Assembly: GCA_001972305.1 (NCBI GenBank)
Contig: BDDD01000572.1
Location: forward strand, 330,841-394,840
DNA: 64,000 nucleotides
From: Cephalotus follicularis
Taxonomy: Eukaryota; Streptophyta; Magnoliopsida; Oxalidales; Cephalotaceae
Direction: 5' to 3'
The first letter of the stretch is position 1. The number at the start of each line of letters is the position of its first letter. A program made the position numbers and the translations under genes. Of the stretch, positions 43,386-54,487 are shown in pieces. Below the pieces are notes generated by a model. It was not told where the DNA came from and did no database searches. It worked only from the letters and a program-made list of their open reading frames with translations.

Positions 43386-43608
43386 ACAATTACCGACCGC
43401 CATAGCGGTCGGTAAAAAGAAAAGCGGTTGCGAAGATTAAATAAATAATAATAAAAATTAATTTGGAATCGTCGACCGCCAAAGCGGTCGGCGATTCCAA
43501 AAAATGCGGTTGCTGATGGGAAACCAACATTATTTCGGTTTAGGGCCATTACCGACCGCTACGGCGGTCGGCATAGCGGTCGGCAAAAAAGGCGGTCGGG
43601 AAATGTGC
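43386..43608. repeat. Right subterminal repeat array of the CACTA element
   Basis: About nine CCGACCGC/GCGGTCGG units, again with head-to-head pairs, for example at 43391-43412 and 43551-43572. The array is shorter than the left one. Confidence 0.82.
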
Positions 43609-43622
43609 CTTTTCTAGTAGTG

Positions 43623-44200
43623 ATATCACCTTGATGTAACTCCATCAATTCTGTCTCTCTCCTGTCTCGTTCGATCTGTGGAACATAAGATGCAGAGAAC
43701 TCTGACTGAAATCGGTCCCAAGTTCTGTCCAGATTTCGAGATTCCCACTTTGCTTCCACCATTTCCCACCAATGAGTAGCTTCACCCCATAGGCGGTACA
43801 CAGCAAATGTAATCTTCTATTTATCGGTACATCTCAAGGCTTCAAATGTCCTCTCCATGTCTCTCATCCATCGTTCAGCTACATTGGCATCCAACTCTCC
43901 CAGGAATGTAGGAGGATTCTGCCTCATGAACCGCTCCAGGTCTCTGCCAAAATCACCAACATGATTGACTTTTGGAACACACTGCCGGGCTTGAGTAGCC
44001 TCATACATCTGTCTCATCTGTTCCATGTGTGCAACATTGGCTTGGATCTGCTGTTGGAAAAGATCAGCCATACGCTCGAAGTTACTCCTCTCATCGTGTA
44101 CTGGAGGGACATTCACTTCCGGGACATTTCCGTGAATAGGCGGGGCATCGTTTCTCTCGTCAGCTCTACGCCTCCCACGTCTACCTCTCATTCGATCCAT
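43623..44200 (-). pseudogene. Element B gag, N-terminal part
   Basis: The start is the ATG on the complement of 44198-44200 (MDRMRGRRGRRRADERNDAP). A possible upstream ATG at 44224 is in frame, but the Arg-rich start matches the other gags. Then NFERMADLFQQQIQANVAHM, DLERFMRQNPPTFLGELDAN, AERWMRDMERTFEALRCTDK, a TAG at 43817-43819, and VYRLWGEATHWWEMVEAKW, FQSEFSASYVPQIERDRRE, LMELHQGD, where the CACTA element interrupts. This is the retrotransposon gag capsid domain. Confidence 0.92.
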
Positions 44201-44290
44201 TTTGTTTCCTATATGGAATGACAAAAATCATTAGGAAACATTTCACTTAATTTTCGAGAAACTTATCCCAGCTTAGCATATATGGAATAT

Positions 44291-44302
44291 GCTCTGATAC
44301 CA
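44291..44302 (-). other. Primer-binding site of element B
   Basis: Sense TGGTATCAGAGC three bases after the LTR end; perfect initiator-tRNA-Met complement. Confidence 0.93.
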
Positions 44303-44305
44303 TGC

Positions 44306-46335
44306 TGTCACACCCCGTTGCATTGGGGACAGTATGGGTGGATGCTCTAGCCAACTCCTGGCACATAGGACCACCTCCGTAGTCAGTGATGTCTCCTATC
44401 ACTCGACTAACGGCAGTAACATGAACAATCAATTCAATCAATTCAGTAACAATATTACATATATAGTCAATATGCAATAAAGTAAAAGTTTTCTTTAGAA
44501 ACGTTTAACACTCAGTAACTGTGCGTCTCCTTAGAGGAACAGCTTTTCGTTCAGTATTGGTTCCTGGTTAACGAACAAAACAGTAGGTAAAACAGTAACA
44601 ATAAGTTTCATTTTGAAACATAGATTAAAACCGGTGATTGTGCTTATAGCACTAGTAGGTTCAATTACAGTAATTTTGTGAAACAGTAGTGTTATGCACA
44701 CTCAATTCAGTATATACTAAGTATAACAAAAGCATATACAACAACAGTAACAGGGGTACAGTAACATTACAATTCATTCAAGGTTATTAGTAACCATAGT
44801 TCTTCTTGGACAACTCTCACAAGGAGTGCGTACATTGTTTAGTTTTGGAATGTAATTGTATATGAGGCCAGGATTAACTGTTCTAGTCATCCATATGGAG
44901 GCCAAGTTTATTACATTCAAAATTGAGGCCTTGATAGGACTTATACCATAAATTTTACCCAGAACAGTCGGCTGCCTTCAAGAATAGCCGACTGCTTTGG
45001 TTGAGTAGTCGACTGCTTTGCCATGGCAGTCGACTGGATAGGTTGAGTGGTCGACTGCCATGAGGAGCAGTCGACTTCCTCTGCCCAGAAAATGCAGGCA
45101 ATAGCAAGTCATGCACTTCAAGCTCAATTTCTAATCAATTTCAACACATGTACCCATGCAGAAAATAGACATACACTATATGCATACTATATCTTCCATA
45201 ACATATCATTACCCCTACCTCAAATCGCTATCCCAAGATCAATTGAGTTTGATCTTTCTCTTTGAGTTTCAAGCCTTCTTCACCAACAATCTTTCAATAC
45301 AGCAAGTTCAATCTATGTATGCATGTTTATGGACACATGCATTAGTACCAGTAGGTTTCAATAACTCTAACAGTAGCTTAATCACTAGCTCATTGAGTCT
45401 TAACATCATTCTTACCATTCCACCACTTTTTCTTTGAACTCTATGTCAAATGTCATTATTTTTCGGTTCATTGATCTTAACTTGTTTTGACAGAAGATGC
45501 ATTTCTATTTAGGAAACCAGTAAGCATATTCATGACATTAACAACAACTAAAATCCATTATAGAGGATATAGTCACCAATTCCACTTGATCCAATCACTA
45601 CTTTCCATTTCGATTCAAAAGGTTGTTAATCCTATTCCAAGAACAGGAGATATTACATATTCTCCTAGCTATTTTATCAACTCATGGCTGTGAGCTCGAG
45701 TTTAGAAACTTACCAAGAGTCTAAAGCTTCCAAGTCCTCCTTTGATCTCTCTAAATCATCCAATGCAAGCTCCAATAATCCCTCCCCCCACTCAGTGTCT
45801 TCTAACACTCATTTCACCATTCAATCAGCTGATATAAGGTCAAAAGTCTTTTGAATTCATCAGATTCCTTTCTAAGTCACATGCACTCATCTTTTCTCTC
45901 TTTTCTTTCCATCACATGCATCCCTCTCTTCACCTTTCTCTCATTATTTTTCAATTTGTAGGTTGTAGGTCTACAGAGAACATGCAAGCATTCACTTTTG
46001 CATGTGGTGGCAGGTGGTGAAACGCATGTGCCATACCTACACCCTGTCATTCTTGTCCCTACACATGCCAAGAGTCTGTCCTGCACTAATCCAGTCGACT
46101 GGATATACTAGGCAGTCGACTGCCTTCAATACGTAGCAAACATTCGACTGTTGCCCTGTGATAGTCGGCTGTTTGGGCTGGTTTAGGGCTTCTTAATTGT
46201 GATACTTCACCAATTGCACATCCATTCATCCCAAGTATTTTACCAATCATAGAAATTAATATAATTGGACAAATAACTCAATTAAAATGTATATTTAATT
46301 TAAAATATACATTAATTGAAGTTGCGGTTATTACA
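44306..46335 (-). repeat. 5' LTR of element B (2030 bp, internally deleted)
   Basis: Plus orientation TGTCACACCCCGTTGC to TTGCGGTTATTACA. It lacks the block ggttagccgttgtcctcacttgg that the 3' copy keeps, but retains the middle that the 3' copy lost. Motif clusters: 46092-46174 upstream of the TATA (sense, about 45830-45840), and 44962-45079 downstream, both with CAGTCGACTG. Confidence 0.9.
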
Positions 46336-46340
46336 TAGAT

Positions 46341-47110
46341 CAACATCTCAATTTATTCTCTGTGTGGAATTGACTTCCACGTATTACGTCCATTTACCAA
46401 CAATCCAGAAGAATGCCCTGAGTACCGTAGATGTCACTATTTCTCTCATCATTATCTTGGCTCCGACTATGACTTAGGGTAAGGATATGCGTCAACCCTA
46501 GTAATGTCATAATTCTAATTAATCCGTAATCCCAATACGACTATTGGTAGACCTTTCTGGAAACCTTGTTTCCAGTCCATCTGCACCTGGCCAGGTATTT
46601 ACAAGCTCATAATGGATACAGATACTTTAGAGCCTATCACCCTCGTATCGGGTGTGATGATTCCATGTTGCCTACTCTCCTACATCCATTTAGATCCTCA
46701 AGACCCCAAGACCACCGTTTTTCCAGCTCCCCGAAAGAACTGGGTATGGTGGAGATCAAGTCCTGGAAGTCTCTACACATTACAGAGCAGCCGCTCAGGT
46801 CTCAGGAAATACGCAGATCCTCTCAGGTTCTGCAAGTCATTCAAGGCTGTACTCTACTATAACAGATAGGATTTACTACTGACACTAGATATGTGACTAT
46901 CCAAGTAGTGTTCCTATAATGGGTCATGTTCAGTGTACATGCTCCAAGCATGTACACCATATTAGCTCTAGGGATTTCACCCAGGTGGTAATGAGATCAT
47001 CCACCCCCACTCGAGCGAGCATAGTACAACAAGTCTATCCAGTTCACCAATGCCTAAGAAGTGAACCTATGACTTGGAACAATTTATTCATAGAGGATAA
47101 CGGAGTCAAT
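46341..47110 (-). repeat. Element D 3' LTR, second segment
   Basis: Resumes after element B and matches 60554-61326 of the 5' LTR. Stops matching at GAGTCAAT (47110), where the unclassified segment begins. Frames such as 46566-46862 have counterparts at 60780-61076 and are LTR shadows. Confidence 0.9.
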
Positions 47111-50100
47111 GCATGCCCCAAACCGCGAGAGTAAACCCCCACGATCCGACGCGTTAGATACATTCTGTTCCATCCATTCATATAACAATCATACTCCAAA
47201 GTGCTATATACATATAAACTTTGAATCAAAGTCATATCACATCAGTGGTATAGTCAAATCAAATAAAAACTAACTTTTAAAATCTCCCAAAAATCGGGCA
47301 TGAAGTATTCGTTTATCGGACTATATCCCCCTGTAAAGAAAACACAATTTATATCTCCACACTCCCACAGGAGGAATCAGCAGTTTATATATATATATGG
47401 GGCTCAGCCCTCAGCAATCACAACTTAGACTCATTATTACATCATCCTAATATCTCAAATTATGGACCTGTCCCTATCTAATACATCAACACACATATCA
47501 TAAGCACTGCCACATGTCGGCAGGTCGATAGCTGAAATAAAACATCTCTTATACATCTTTAGATTTGTCTCTTATACATAACAAGTCTTATATATCAATA
47601 CATTTCAATCATAAACATGAGCGCCCTTTTATACAACTCTTTATAAGCAAATCCATACACAATTGGCTAACAAAATATGTTATAGAAAACCCGTCCTACT
47701 CAGCTTACCTCACTGTAGTCCATCACCTTGGCCTGAGCCTGACCCATTCCGCATACAAGGGAAATGGGTCAGTGACATAATGTCATGTAGGTATACTATA
47801 TGCCATGCAGTGCAACAGGTATATAACAATATGTCATGCATGCCACAGGGTAGTAATGTGCTACGTATGTAATCAATATAATCATATGTCATGTAGTGAA
47901 CAATGTGTATCATGTGTCATATAATGTCATGAGTATGAATGACAATTGCGGACAGTGTCAGTATACCTACCATCCCTAAGCGGTGGTGTACTTGGCTGGT
48001 CCTAATCACATCAAAGGCCATAGGCCTACAAACAGTCAGTCATCATATGTAGGGACAAACAATCTGTAGGTCTGAGTACTACTCTGGCCCTCCGGCCCGA
48101 GATAGCACTACCACCAACTACTTACCCTTTTGAGGTCGTAGCCAAGTGGGGAAGAGATAACGCTTATCACATAATGGCTAAGCCGTAAAAACGGTCAGAG
48201 CCCGTAAGTATAGTGGTAAAGCCGTAAAAACGGTCGGAACCTATAAGTATAGTGGTAAAGCAATAAAAATGGTCAGAACCTGTAAGTATAGTGGTAAAGC
48301 TGTAAAAATGGTCAAAACTCGTAGGCGCCAGTAACCTCCAGTGATGATGTGATCTAACATCCATAATCCTCACGATAGAAACGAAGATTACAAATGGGTT
48401 ATCTCATAGGTCTCAAGCAATGATATCCATAACAATAACTATACCATACTCGTAACCCCTGACATATATTCATTTAAAGGATAGGGACCATTTCATAAAG
48501 GATCTCATAGGATCCACATCCGTCAAACCATTAAAATCATTTACATGGCCATAAGTTGTTTTGTATGCACAAGTCATTTTCATTTCCATGATTCAGTTTT
48601 GTAATAAATTTTCATAACCATTTGGTTGGTCCCTATCGAAGTTGTAATGAATGGAAGGAAGTCAAATGGAGAATATCCGTGTCCAGATATCCCACAAATT
48701 GAGCTATCTGAACCATTCATTGGAAATCATTTTGTAAACCATTGTGTAAACTCTTTTGTTGGGAACTTTCTTAACTTCTTCTTTGAAACTTTATCTTTGA
48801 AATCCAAGTGTTAAAAGGATTTCCATAGGTTACAAGGCCTTAGAGAGGTTTCCTGTGGAATCAGTTTAAAGAAGAAACAGTTTGGAATTGAAAACTGCGA
48901 GAAACAGTGACATTTCGTAAAACAGGCACTCAGCGTCGATTAGTTTAGTTTAAAAACGTAAAGTGTCGACTATTCAGTTAACACACAAAAGAGTTGACGG
49001 TTTTAGAAATCATAAGTATAAAACATCGAATACTCAGTTTAAAACATGAAAGCGTCGACGGGTTTGGTATTGAAAGCATAAAGCGTCGATGGGTTTTGAT
49101 AGAAAATGCTGTTTAAAAATAGTTCACAGATCAGTGAAACTATGTCCAAAATCCATGAAATCCATTTTAAAACTAGTAAAACAGATTATACATATACCCA
49201 ATTACCCATTCCTTCCATTTAACATGTGAGTAACCAACAATCACTAAACAGTAGCAATAATCCATACAAATACAGAAATATGGCAAATAGTATAACCTAC
49301 CTGTTAGCGATTTAGCTAGTGAACCTCCTATCCTCAGCTAATCTCTTCACACTGCACACACAATACATTTTCGTTACACTTTACACATCAGAATTACAAC
49401 ACTGTCGCCACCGGAGCTTCGGCCAGTTTCTGGCCTACTAGCTCAGCTCCGGCGACACACATAAACAGGTTCCACATTGGACGATCTATTCAATTTTGCC
49501 GGTGTCTTGTCGTGACTCGTTGTGTACCGTACAGTCACAGCCGGCAATGAGTCAAACTCACTGAGTTGACTCGTCGGACTTCCACAACTCCATCCACTTC
49601 ACAAACAAGCGTCCATGAGGCCCGCTCGTCATGTCTCTGCCCGAGACTCGCCAAGAATCAGCGCTGACGCGCCTTGCTGGAGCTCTGATCAGTTCGCCTA
49701 GCTCTGGTCACGCCATAACCGGCATCAAAATCCTTCAATCAACACACTGGGGACCGTAACTCGCCGTGACTTGGCACCAAACGCCATGTCACATGCGACA
49801 ACGAGATGGACTTGTGGAGTTGACACAGTAACCACAATCCGGCTGATTCAGGACGAAATACACCTCAGCCAACACCAAAAATTGAAGAGCTAGTCTTCAC
49901 GACCAAAACCCGCTCTACCTGTGACGGTTCCCAGTGGTGGAATGCACGGCAGTGCGTGACAGTGGCACAAGGCACCGGGGAAATGGAAAAGAAAAGAGAA
50001 GGAGGAGGAGGAAGAAGCTTACTGTTGGCAATGCACTCCGACCGGCGCTCTCCCTTTCTGGCGTCGCGCCTCACCGGCGTCTCTCCCCTTTTCTATTTCT

Positions 50101-50187
50101 CTCCCGCTACTCTGCCATCGCTCTCTCGCGTCTCCCTGATGCACTCTATCTTTCCCTCTTTTATTCACACGGGCACTATGCGCCCTT
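47111..50187 (-). repeat. Unclassified 3.1-kb segment inside D's LTR, perhaps another LTR family
   Basis: Flanked by two 113-bp copies of the same D LTR stretch (46998-47110 and 50188-50300) rather than a short TSD. It contains a 39-bp tandem repeat, a GTCGAC-type cluster (48930-49098), a palindromic GGGCTCAGCCC, and a GC-rich part (49380-50180). No domain-bearing frame; 49934-50380 runs from GC-rich filler into the D LTR and is chance. The motif cluster suggests a chromovirus-type LTR, but the ends are not clear. Confidence 0.5.
48179..48325 (+). repeat. 39-bp tandem repeat, about 3.7 copies
   Basis: Units run from TAAAGCCGTAAAAACGGTC to AAGTATAGTGG. Each unit includes the imperfect palindrome GCCGTAAAAACGGTC. 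Later copies have drifted by a few bases. Confidence 0.85.
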
Positions 50188-50524
50188 CATCCACCGCCAC
50201 TTGAGCGAGCATAATATAGCAAGTTTATCTGGTTCACCAATGCCTAAGAAGCGAACCTATGACTTGGAACAATTTAGTTATTCAGGGCATTACAGTCAAT
50301 CTCATAGCCCTCGGCTTGACATCGAACCCTTTATGACAAGGCTCCGTATATGTAATCAGTTTAATAAAACAACTTCATAAATACAACAAAACATATATAG
50401 ACTGCCTTTATAAATAAAGTTTGCACATAGAAATATAAAAGAATATGATTGTTTACATCAAAAGTAGAGTTTACATGAACAATCAGTCACCTAGTGGCTT
50501 GACTGGTCACTCACTCTCTAACAA
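50188..50524 (-). repeat. Element D 3' LTR, last segment
   Basis: Matches 61217-61547 of the 5' LTR and ends CTCTCTAACA next to the purine tract. Its first 113 bp repeat, with roughly 10-15 percent divergence, the end of the previous segment. Confidence 0.9.
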
Positions 50525-50535
50525 TCTCCCACTTG
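50525..50535 (-). other. Polypurine tract of element D
   Basis: Sense AAGTGGGAGAT directly before TGTTAGAGAG, the usual copia plus-strand primer. Confidence 0.92.
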
Positions 50536-50562
50536 GCCTTCAAGCCATGAAGACCTATAGAT

Positions 50563-51144
50563 TTATCCCATCGTACTACGATGACGCTCGTGTACAATGT
50601 TTGAAAGGGCCTTGGTCAGTGGGTCTGCTATATTTGCCTCTGAGGCAACTCTCTCTAATATAATATATCCTCTATCAATGATCTCTCTGATCAGATGATA
50701 ACGCCACTGGATATGCTTTGTACGTTGATGAGACCTGGGTTCCTTGGCTTGTGCAATAGCCCCATCATTGTCGCAGAGTAGCACCAATGGACGACTGATG
50801 GTAGGAACAACACCTAGTTTAGAGATGAGCTTACACACCCAAACACCCTCCTTTGCAGCATCTGAGACTGCAATGTACTCAGTTTATGTCATGGAGTCTA
50901 CAGTAGTCTCCTTCTTGTGACTCCTCCAGCTAAGTGCACCGCCATTCAGGATATAGACATACCCCGAAACGGATTTGTGATCATCCGGATCATTGTTGAA
51001 ACTGGAGTCTGTAAAGCCCTCCAATATCAACTCACTGTCTCCTTTGTAGATCAAGAATAAATCCTGAGTCCTTCTAAGGTACTTCAAGATTGTCTTGACT
51101 AATTCCTAGTGTTTCTCACCGGGATCAGACTGAAATTGACTTAC
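50563..51144 (-). pseudogene. Element D RNase H
   Basis: One register with stops. LVKTILKYLRRTQDLFLIY leads to LEGFTDSSFNNDPDDHKSVSG (first acidic motif, TDSSF), GALSWRSHKKETTVDSMT, a TAA in the place of the first Glu of the usual TEAEYIA motif, then EYIAVSDAAKEGVW, LVLLCDNDGAIAQAKEPRSH, RTKHIQWRYHLIRE and NIADPLTKAL. TAG codons occur near 51103 and 51145. Removes the RNA strand during cDNA synthesis in live relatives. Confidence 0.9.
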
Positions 51145-51956
51145 CTATCCTAAGGCAAATGCAACATCAGGCCGGGTACATAGCATGGCATACATGATCG
51201 ATCCCATAGTTGAATCATAAGGAAATCGACTCATGGCATGCCTCTCCTCAGATGTCTGCGGTGACATCTTCTTGGAGAGATGAATTCCATGACCAAATTG
51301 AAGTAGGCCACATTTGGAATTCTCCATACTATATCGCTTCAGTATTTTGCTGATATACCAGCTTTGGGAAAGACCAAGCATCCTTTTAGATCTATCCCTG
51401 AAGATATTAATACCTAGTATATAGGATGCTTCTCCCAAATCTTTCATGGAGAAATTCTTGGCAAGCCATACTTTCATGGATTGCAACATCCCTACATCAT
51501 TTCCAATGAGTAGGATGTCATCCACATATAGCACCAAGAAAGTGATACAGGGTTCATCCTGTTTCTGATAAACACATGGCTTATCTACATTCTTAATGAA
51601 GCCAAATGTTTGTATAGCTTCATCAAAACGGATGTTCCAGCTACGAGACGCTTGCTTAAGACCATAGATCGATCTTTGGAGCTTACACACTAAGTGTGAA
51701 GTTTCTTTGGATGTAAACCCCTCGGGTTGGGACATGTAAATGTCCTCTTCAAGACTGCCATTTAGAAATGCTGTCTTGACATCCATTTGCCATATCTCAT
51801 AATCATAATGAGCGCAATATCAAGAAAACTCCGAATGGATTTGAGCATAGCAACTGGTGAGAAAGTTTCAGTATAGTCGACTCCACGTCTTTGTCTATAC
51901 CCTTTCGCAACCAACCTTGCTTTGTATGTCTCTATCTTTCCATCAACGCCAATCAT
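51145..51956 (-). pseudogene. Element D reverse transcriptase
   Basis: N-terminal part KARLVAKGYRQRRGVDYTET, FSPVAMLKSIR; a one-base frameshift near 51815; then [24 protein letters not shown] (first catalytic Asp), [31 protein letters not shown] (catalytic YVDD near 51519-51533), [20 protein letters not shown] and [18 protein letters not shown]. It stops at a TAG in frame with RNase H. All catalytic motifs can still be read. Confidence 0.93.
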
Positions 51957-52691
51957 CTTCTTGAAGATCCATTTTCAACCAATAGGCACTATGCCATCAG
52001 GAGCTTCGACCAAATTCCAAACTTGGTTGGCGTGCATGGAATCCATTTCGGATTTCGTGGCTTCAAGCCATGCCTCAGAATCAGTGCCTTGCACTGCTTC
52101 CTGATAGCTGACTGGCTCATCATCCTCGATGACGTTAGGTTCACCAGTGCCATCAACGAGAAAACCATATCTCTCAAGTACTATAGAAACCCTGCCTGAT
52201 CTCCTCAGTTGAGGAGTGCCTGAATGAGATCTAATCTCATACTGGGATCTTACCCCAGTTGTGTCTATAGAGGTCCTAACCTCTAAGTCCTCATCATCCT
52301 GTGGTGTTTCTCCAGTTGGAAACTCCTTGAGTTCCACTTTACTCCCACTACTTCCACTGAGAACGTATTCCTTCTCTAAGAACACGGCTTTGCGAGCTAC
52401 AAAGAATTTGTGCTCACTGGGGTGGTAGAAAATGTATCCCATTGTTTCCTTGGGATACCCCACAAACCGGCATCGATCCGATCGTGCCTCCAGCTTAGAA
52501 GGTTCCATCATTCTCACATACGCTAGACAACCCTAAACCATTAAGTGGTTTAGGATGGGTTTCCTTCCTGTATACACTTCGTAAGGTGTGGAAGGCACGG
52601 ATTTTGACAGAATTCGATTAAGGATGTACGCCGCTATCTCAAACGCGTAACCCAAAAAAGAGATAGGAAGATCCGTAAAAGACATGATGGA
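51957..52691 (-). pseudogene. Element D integrase-to-RT linker
   Basis: Readable in one frame: AAYILNRILSKSVPSTPYEV, YTGRKPILNHLMV, a TAG for Trp, then CLAYVRMMEPSKLEARSDRC, FVGYPKETMGYIFYHPSEH, an acidic linker, RRSGRVSIVLERYGFLV, and SYQEAVQGTDSEAWLEATKS, NQVWNLVEAPDG. A TGA lies at the join to RT (after VPIG). Typical copia integrase C-terminus and RT entry. Confidence 0.9.
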
Positions 52692-53234
52692 TCAGACCAT
52701 GTTCATCAAAGTCCAATTCCTCCGTTCGGACACACCATTGTGATGTGGTGTTCCGGGAGGTGTCCACTGAGAGAGAATTCCATTATCTCTTAGATAATTT
52801 CGGAATTCATTTGACAGATATTCCCCACCTCGGTCACACCTAAGTGTTTTGATGGGCTTCCCTGTTTGTTTCTCTACCTCTAGTCTGAATTCCATGAATC
52901 TCTCAAAAGAATCAGATTTGTGTTTCATGAGAAACACATACCCATATCGAGATAAATCGTCAGTGAAGGCTATGAAGTAAAGGTATCCTCCTTACATACT
53001 GACCGACATCGGTCCGCAGACGTCAGTGTGGACAAGACCCAGTATGTCCATTTCCCTTTCTCCTTTACCAGAGAAGGGAGACTTGGTCATTTTTCAAAGT
53101 AGGCAAGCTTCACATGTTGGAAAGGATTCCAAATCCTGGATGCCTAATAGACCATCCTTAACCAATTGTGACAACCTAGCTTCACTAGGATGACCTAATC
53201 TACAGTGCCAAGCAAAGGATTTATTAACATCATT
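52692..53234 (-). pseudogene. Element D integrase
   Basis: Zinc-binding WHCRLGHPSEARLSQL ... CEACLL, a TGA, KMTKSPFSGKGER, then GLVHTDVCGPMSVSM (first Asp), a TAA, YFIAFTDDLSRYGYVFLM, IKTLRCDRGGEYLSNEF (second Asp) and GTPHHNGVSERRNWTLMNMV (Glu), ending at a TGA. The DDE residues are present but three stops interrupt the frame. Confidence 0.92.
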
Positions 53235-53861
53235 TTACTCTCTTTGGCTTTTAGTACCACTACCTTGATGCATTGATAATGCTAGTGATTGATTATTATT
53301 TAAAACATATAGACCATTGTCTATGTATCCAGCACAAAGCAAAACTTTTTCAGATGACAATAGTGAACAACCATTAGTATTAAAAACGAGCTCTAAGCCC
53401 ATATTACATACATATGATACACTAATAATATTCTGAATCAAGTGTTGCACAAAATAACAAGGATTCAAGTTTAATACAAAACCACTAGGCAATAATAAAT
53501 CAAAAACACCCACAGCTACGGTGATGATCCTCGATCCATCTTCCAACCGTTGATACACAGCTTCTTCAGCTCTTAGCTGCCTAGCATTTCTTAAACCCTG
53601 CAAAGAATTACAAATACTAGTACGAAAACCGATGTCTAACACCCAAGTAGAACTAACTTTGCATGCTAGATTGAGTTCTATCATGAACATACCTGACCCT
53701 GAGGTAGAATCAATGGAAGCAAGGTAAGTGCGGCAGTCCCTCTTCCAATGACTTGGTTTCCCACAGTGGAAACACGCTTTCTCTTCGGCAAGCTTCTGGA
53801 GCTCCTCTTTCTTGAATTTATTGGGATCCTTAGTCACTCCAAGTGTCTTCTGATTTTTCAC
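53235..53861 (-). pseudogene. Element D gag end (zinc knuckle) and protease
   Basis: KEELQKLAEEKACFHCGKPSHWKRDCRTYL carries one CX2CX4HX4C knuckle. The protease follows: TWVLDIGFRTSICNSLQGL, where D-T-G is expected but DIG is found, as also in element E. The body (YQRLEDGSRIITVAVGVFDL, LLPSGFVLNLNPCYFVQHL) ends in VSYVCNMGLELVFNTNGCSL and a TAA (53235). Confidence 0.9.
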
Positions 53862-54482
53862 TTTCTTCTTCTTCTTTTTGGCCTTGCCAACACCATGGGA
53901 TGCACCCCTCTAAGTGGCTGTCCCTGAAGAAGAAGGAAGTAGCATCACAGCTGATTTTGCCTTCCCATGGTCAAAATCAGCCTCGACAGTACAGAGCCTC
54001 TCTAAGATCTCGGGTAATGAACAATCCACTTTGTTCATGGGGGAATTTGAAATGAAGTGCGCGAATGTCTGTGGAAGGGAAGAGAGAATGAGATCTATGT
54101 AGTAATCATTATCCATTACTAGATCTAACTGAGTTAGCTGCTCAATCAAATCTATCATCTTCAGTCCATGTTCTTGGATAGAAGTTCCCTCGGACATCTT
54201 CGACCAGAAGAGTCGACGTGATAAGATGAATCTCGCAGTCCTCGACTATGCACCATACAACTCCTACAGATGGAGAAGTATATCACTAAGAGACTCTATA
54301 CATTCATGCTGCCTTTGCATCTCTGGTACCATGCCAGCGATCGCAAGACAGTGAGCTTGCTCATCATGATCGAGCCACTTAGCCACTTTGGCTTTGTGTT
54401 CTACTGTTGGATTGATGCCTAAAGCTGGGGCGGTCTCATTCATCATGTATGATAGCTTCATACTGGTGAGAACCAAGCGCAA
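53862..54482 (-). pseudogene. Element D gag, main part
   Basis: After the LTR insertion the frame continues LRLVLTSMKLSYMMNETAPA, AKVAKWLDHDEQAHCLAIAG, MVPEMQRQHECIESLSDILL, stops, ARFILSRRLFWSKMSEGTSI, GLKMIDLIEQLTQLDLVMDN, LILSSLPQTFAHFISNSPMN and LPEILERLCTVEADFDHGKA. This is the UBN2/copia gag fold. Three or more stops lie in the same register. Confidence 0.9.
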
Positions 54483-54487
54483 GTTGC

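Larger units (their letters stand above)
40273..43622. mobile_element. Non-autonomous CACTA (En/Spm-type) DNA transposon, TSD ATA
   Basis: Terminal inverted repeats CACTACTAGAAAA (40273-40285) and TTTTCTAGTAGTG (43610-43622), flanked by ATA at 40270-40272 and 43623-43625. It is 3350 bp and sits inside element B's gag. Subterminal regions are packed with CCGACCGC/GCGGTCGG in both orientations. No transposase-like frame is visible in the 2.3-kb interior, so it depends on enzyme made elsewhere. TSD length and repeat architecture fit the CACTA superfamily. Confidence 0.95.
34755..46335 (-). mobile_element. Element B: T1 chromovirus with both LTRs, TSD TAGAT
   Basis: It is bounded by TGTCACACCCC (34755) and TTATTACA (46335), flanked by TAGAT at 34750-34754 and 46336-46340. 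Contents reading leftward: 5' LTR, primer site, gag (with a CACTA transposon inside), protease, RT, RNase H, integrase, chromodomain, purine tract, 3' LTR. It is the least decayed gypsy copy here, with a handful of stops and one frameshift in pol. Confidence 0.95.

Noticed and set aside
43095-43549. Overlapping frames of 102 and 122 residues in the CACTA interior
   Set aside because: Built from GA/TC repeats next to the subterminal array; no protein motif.
46566-46869. Frame with a near-identical copy at 60780-61076
   Set aside because: Both sit at the same position in the two LTRs of element D and contain no known domain.
49934-50380. A 148-residue frame
   Set aside because: Crosses the boundary between the unclassified segment and the D LTR; composition follows local GC bias.
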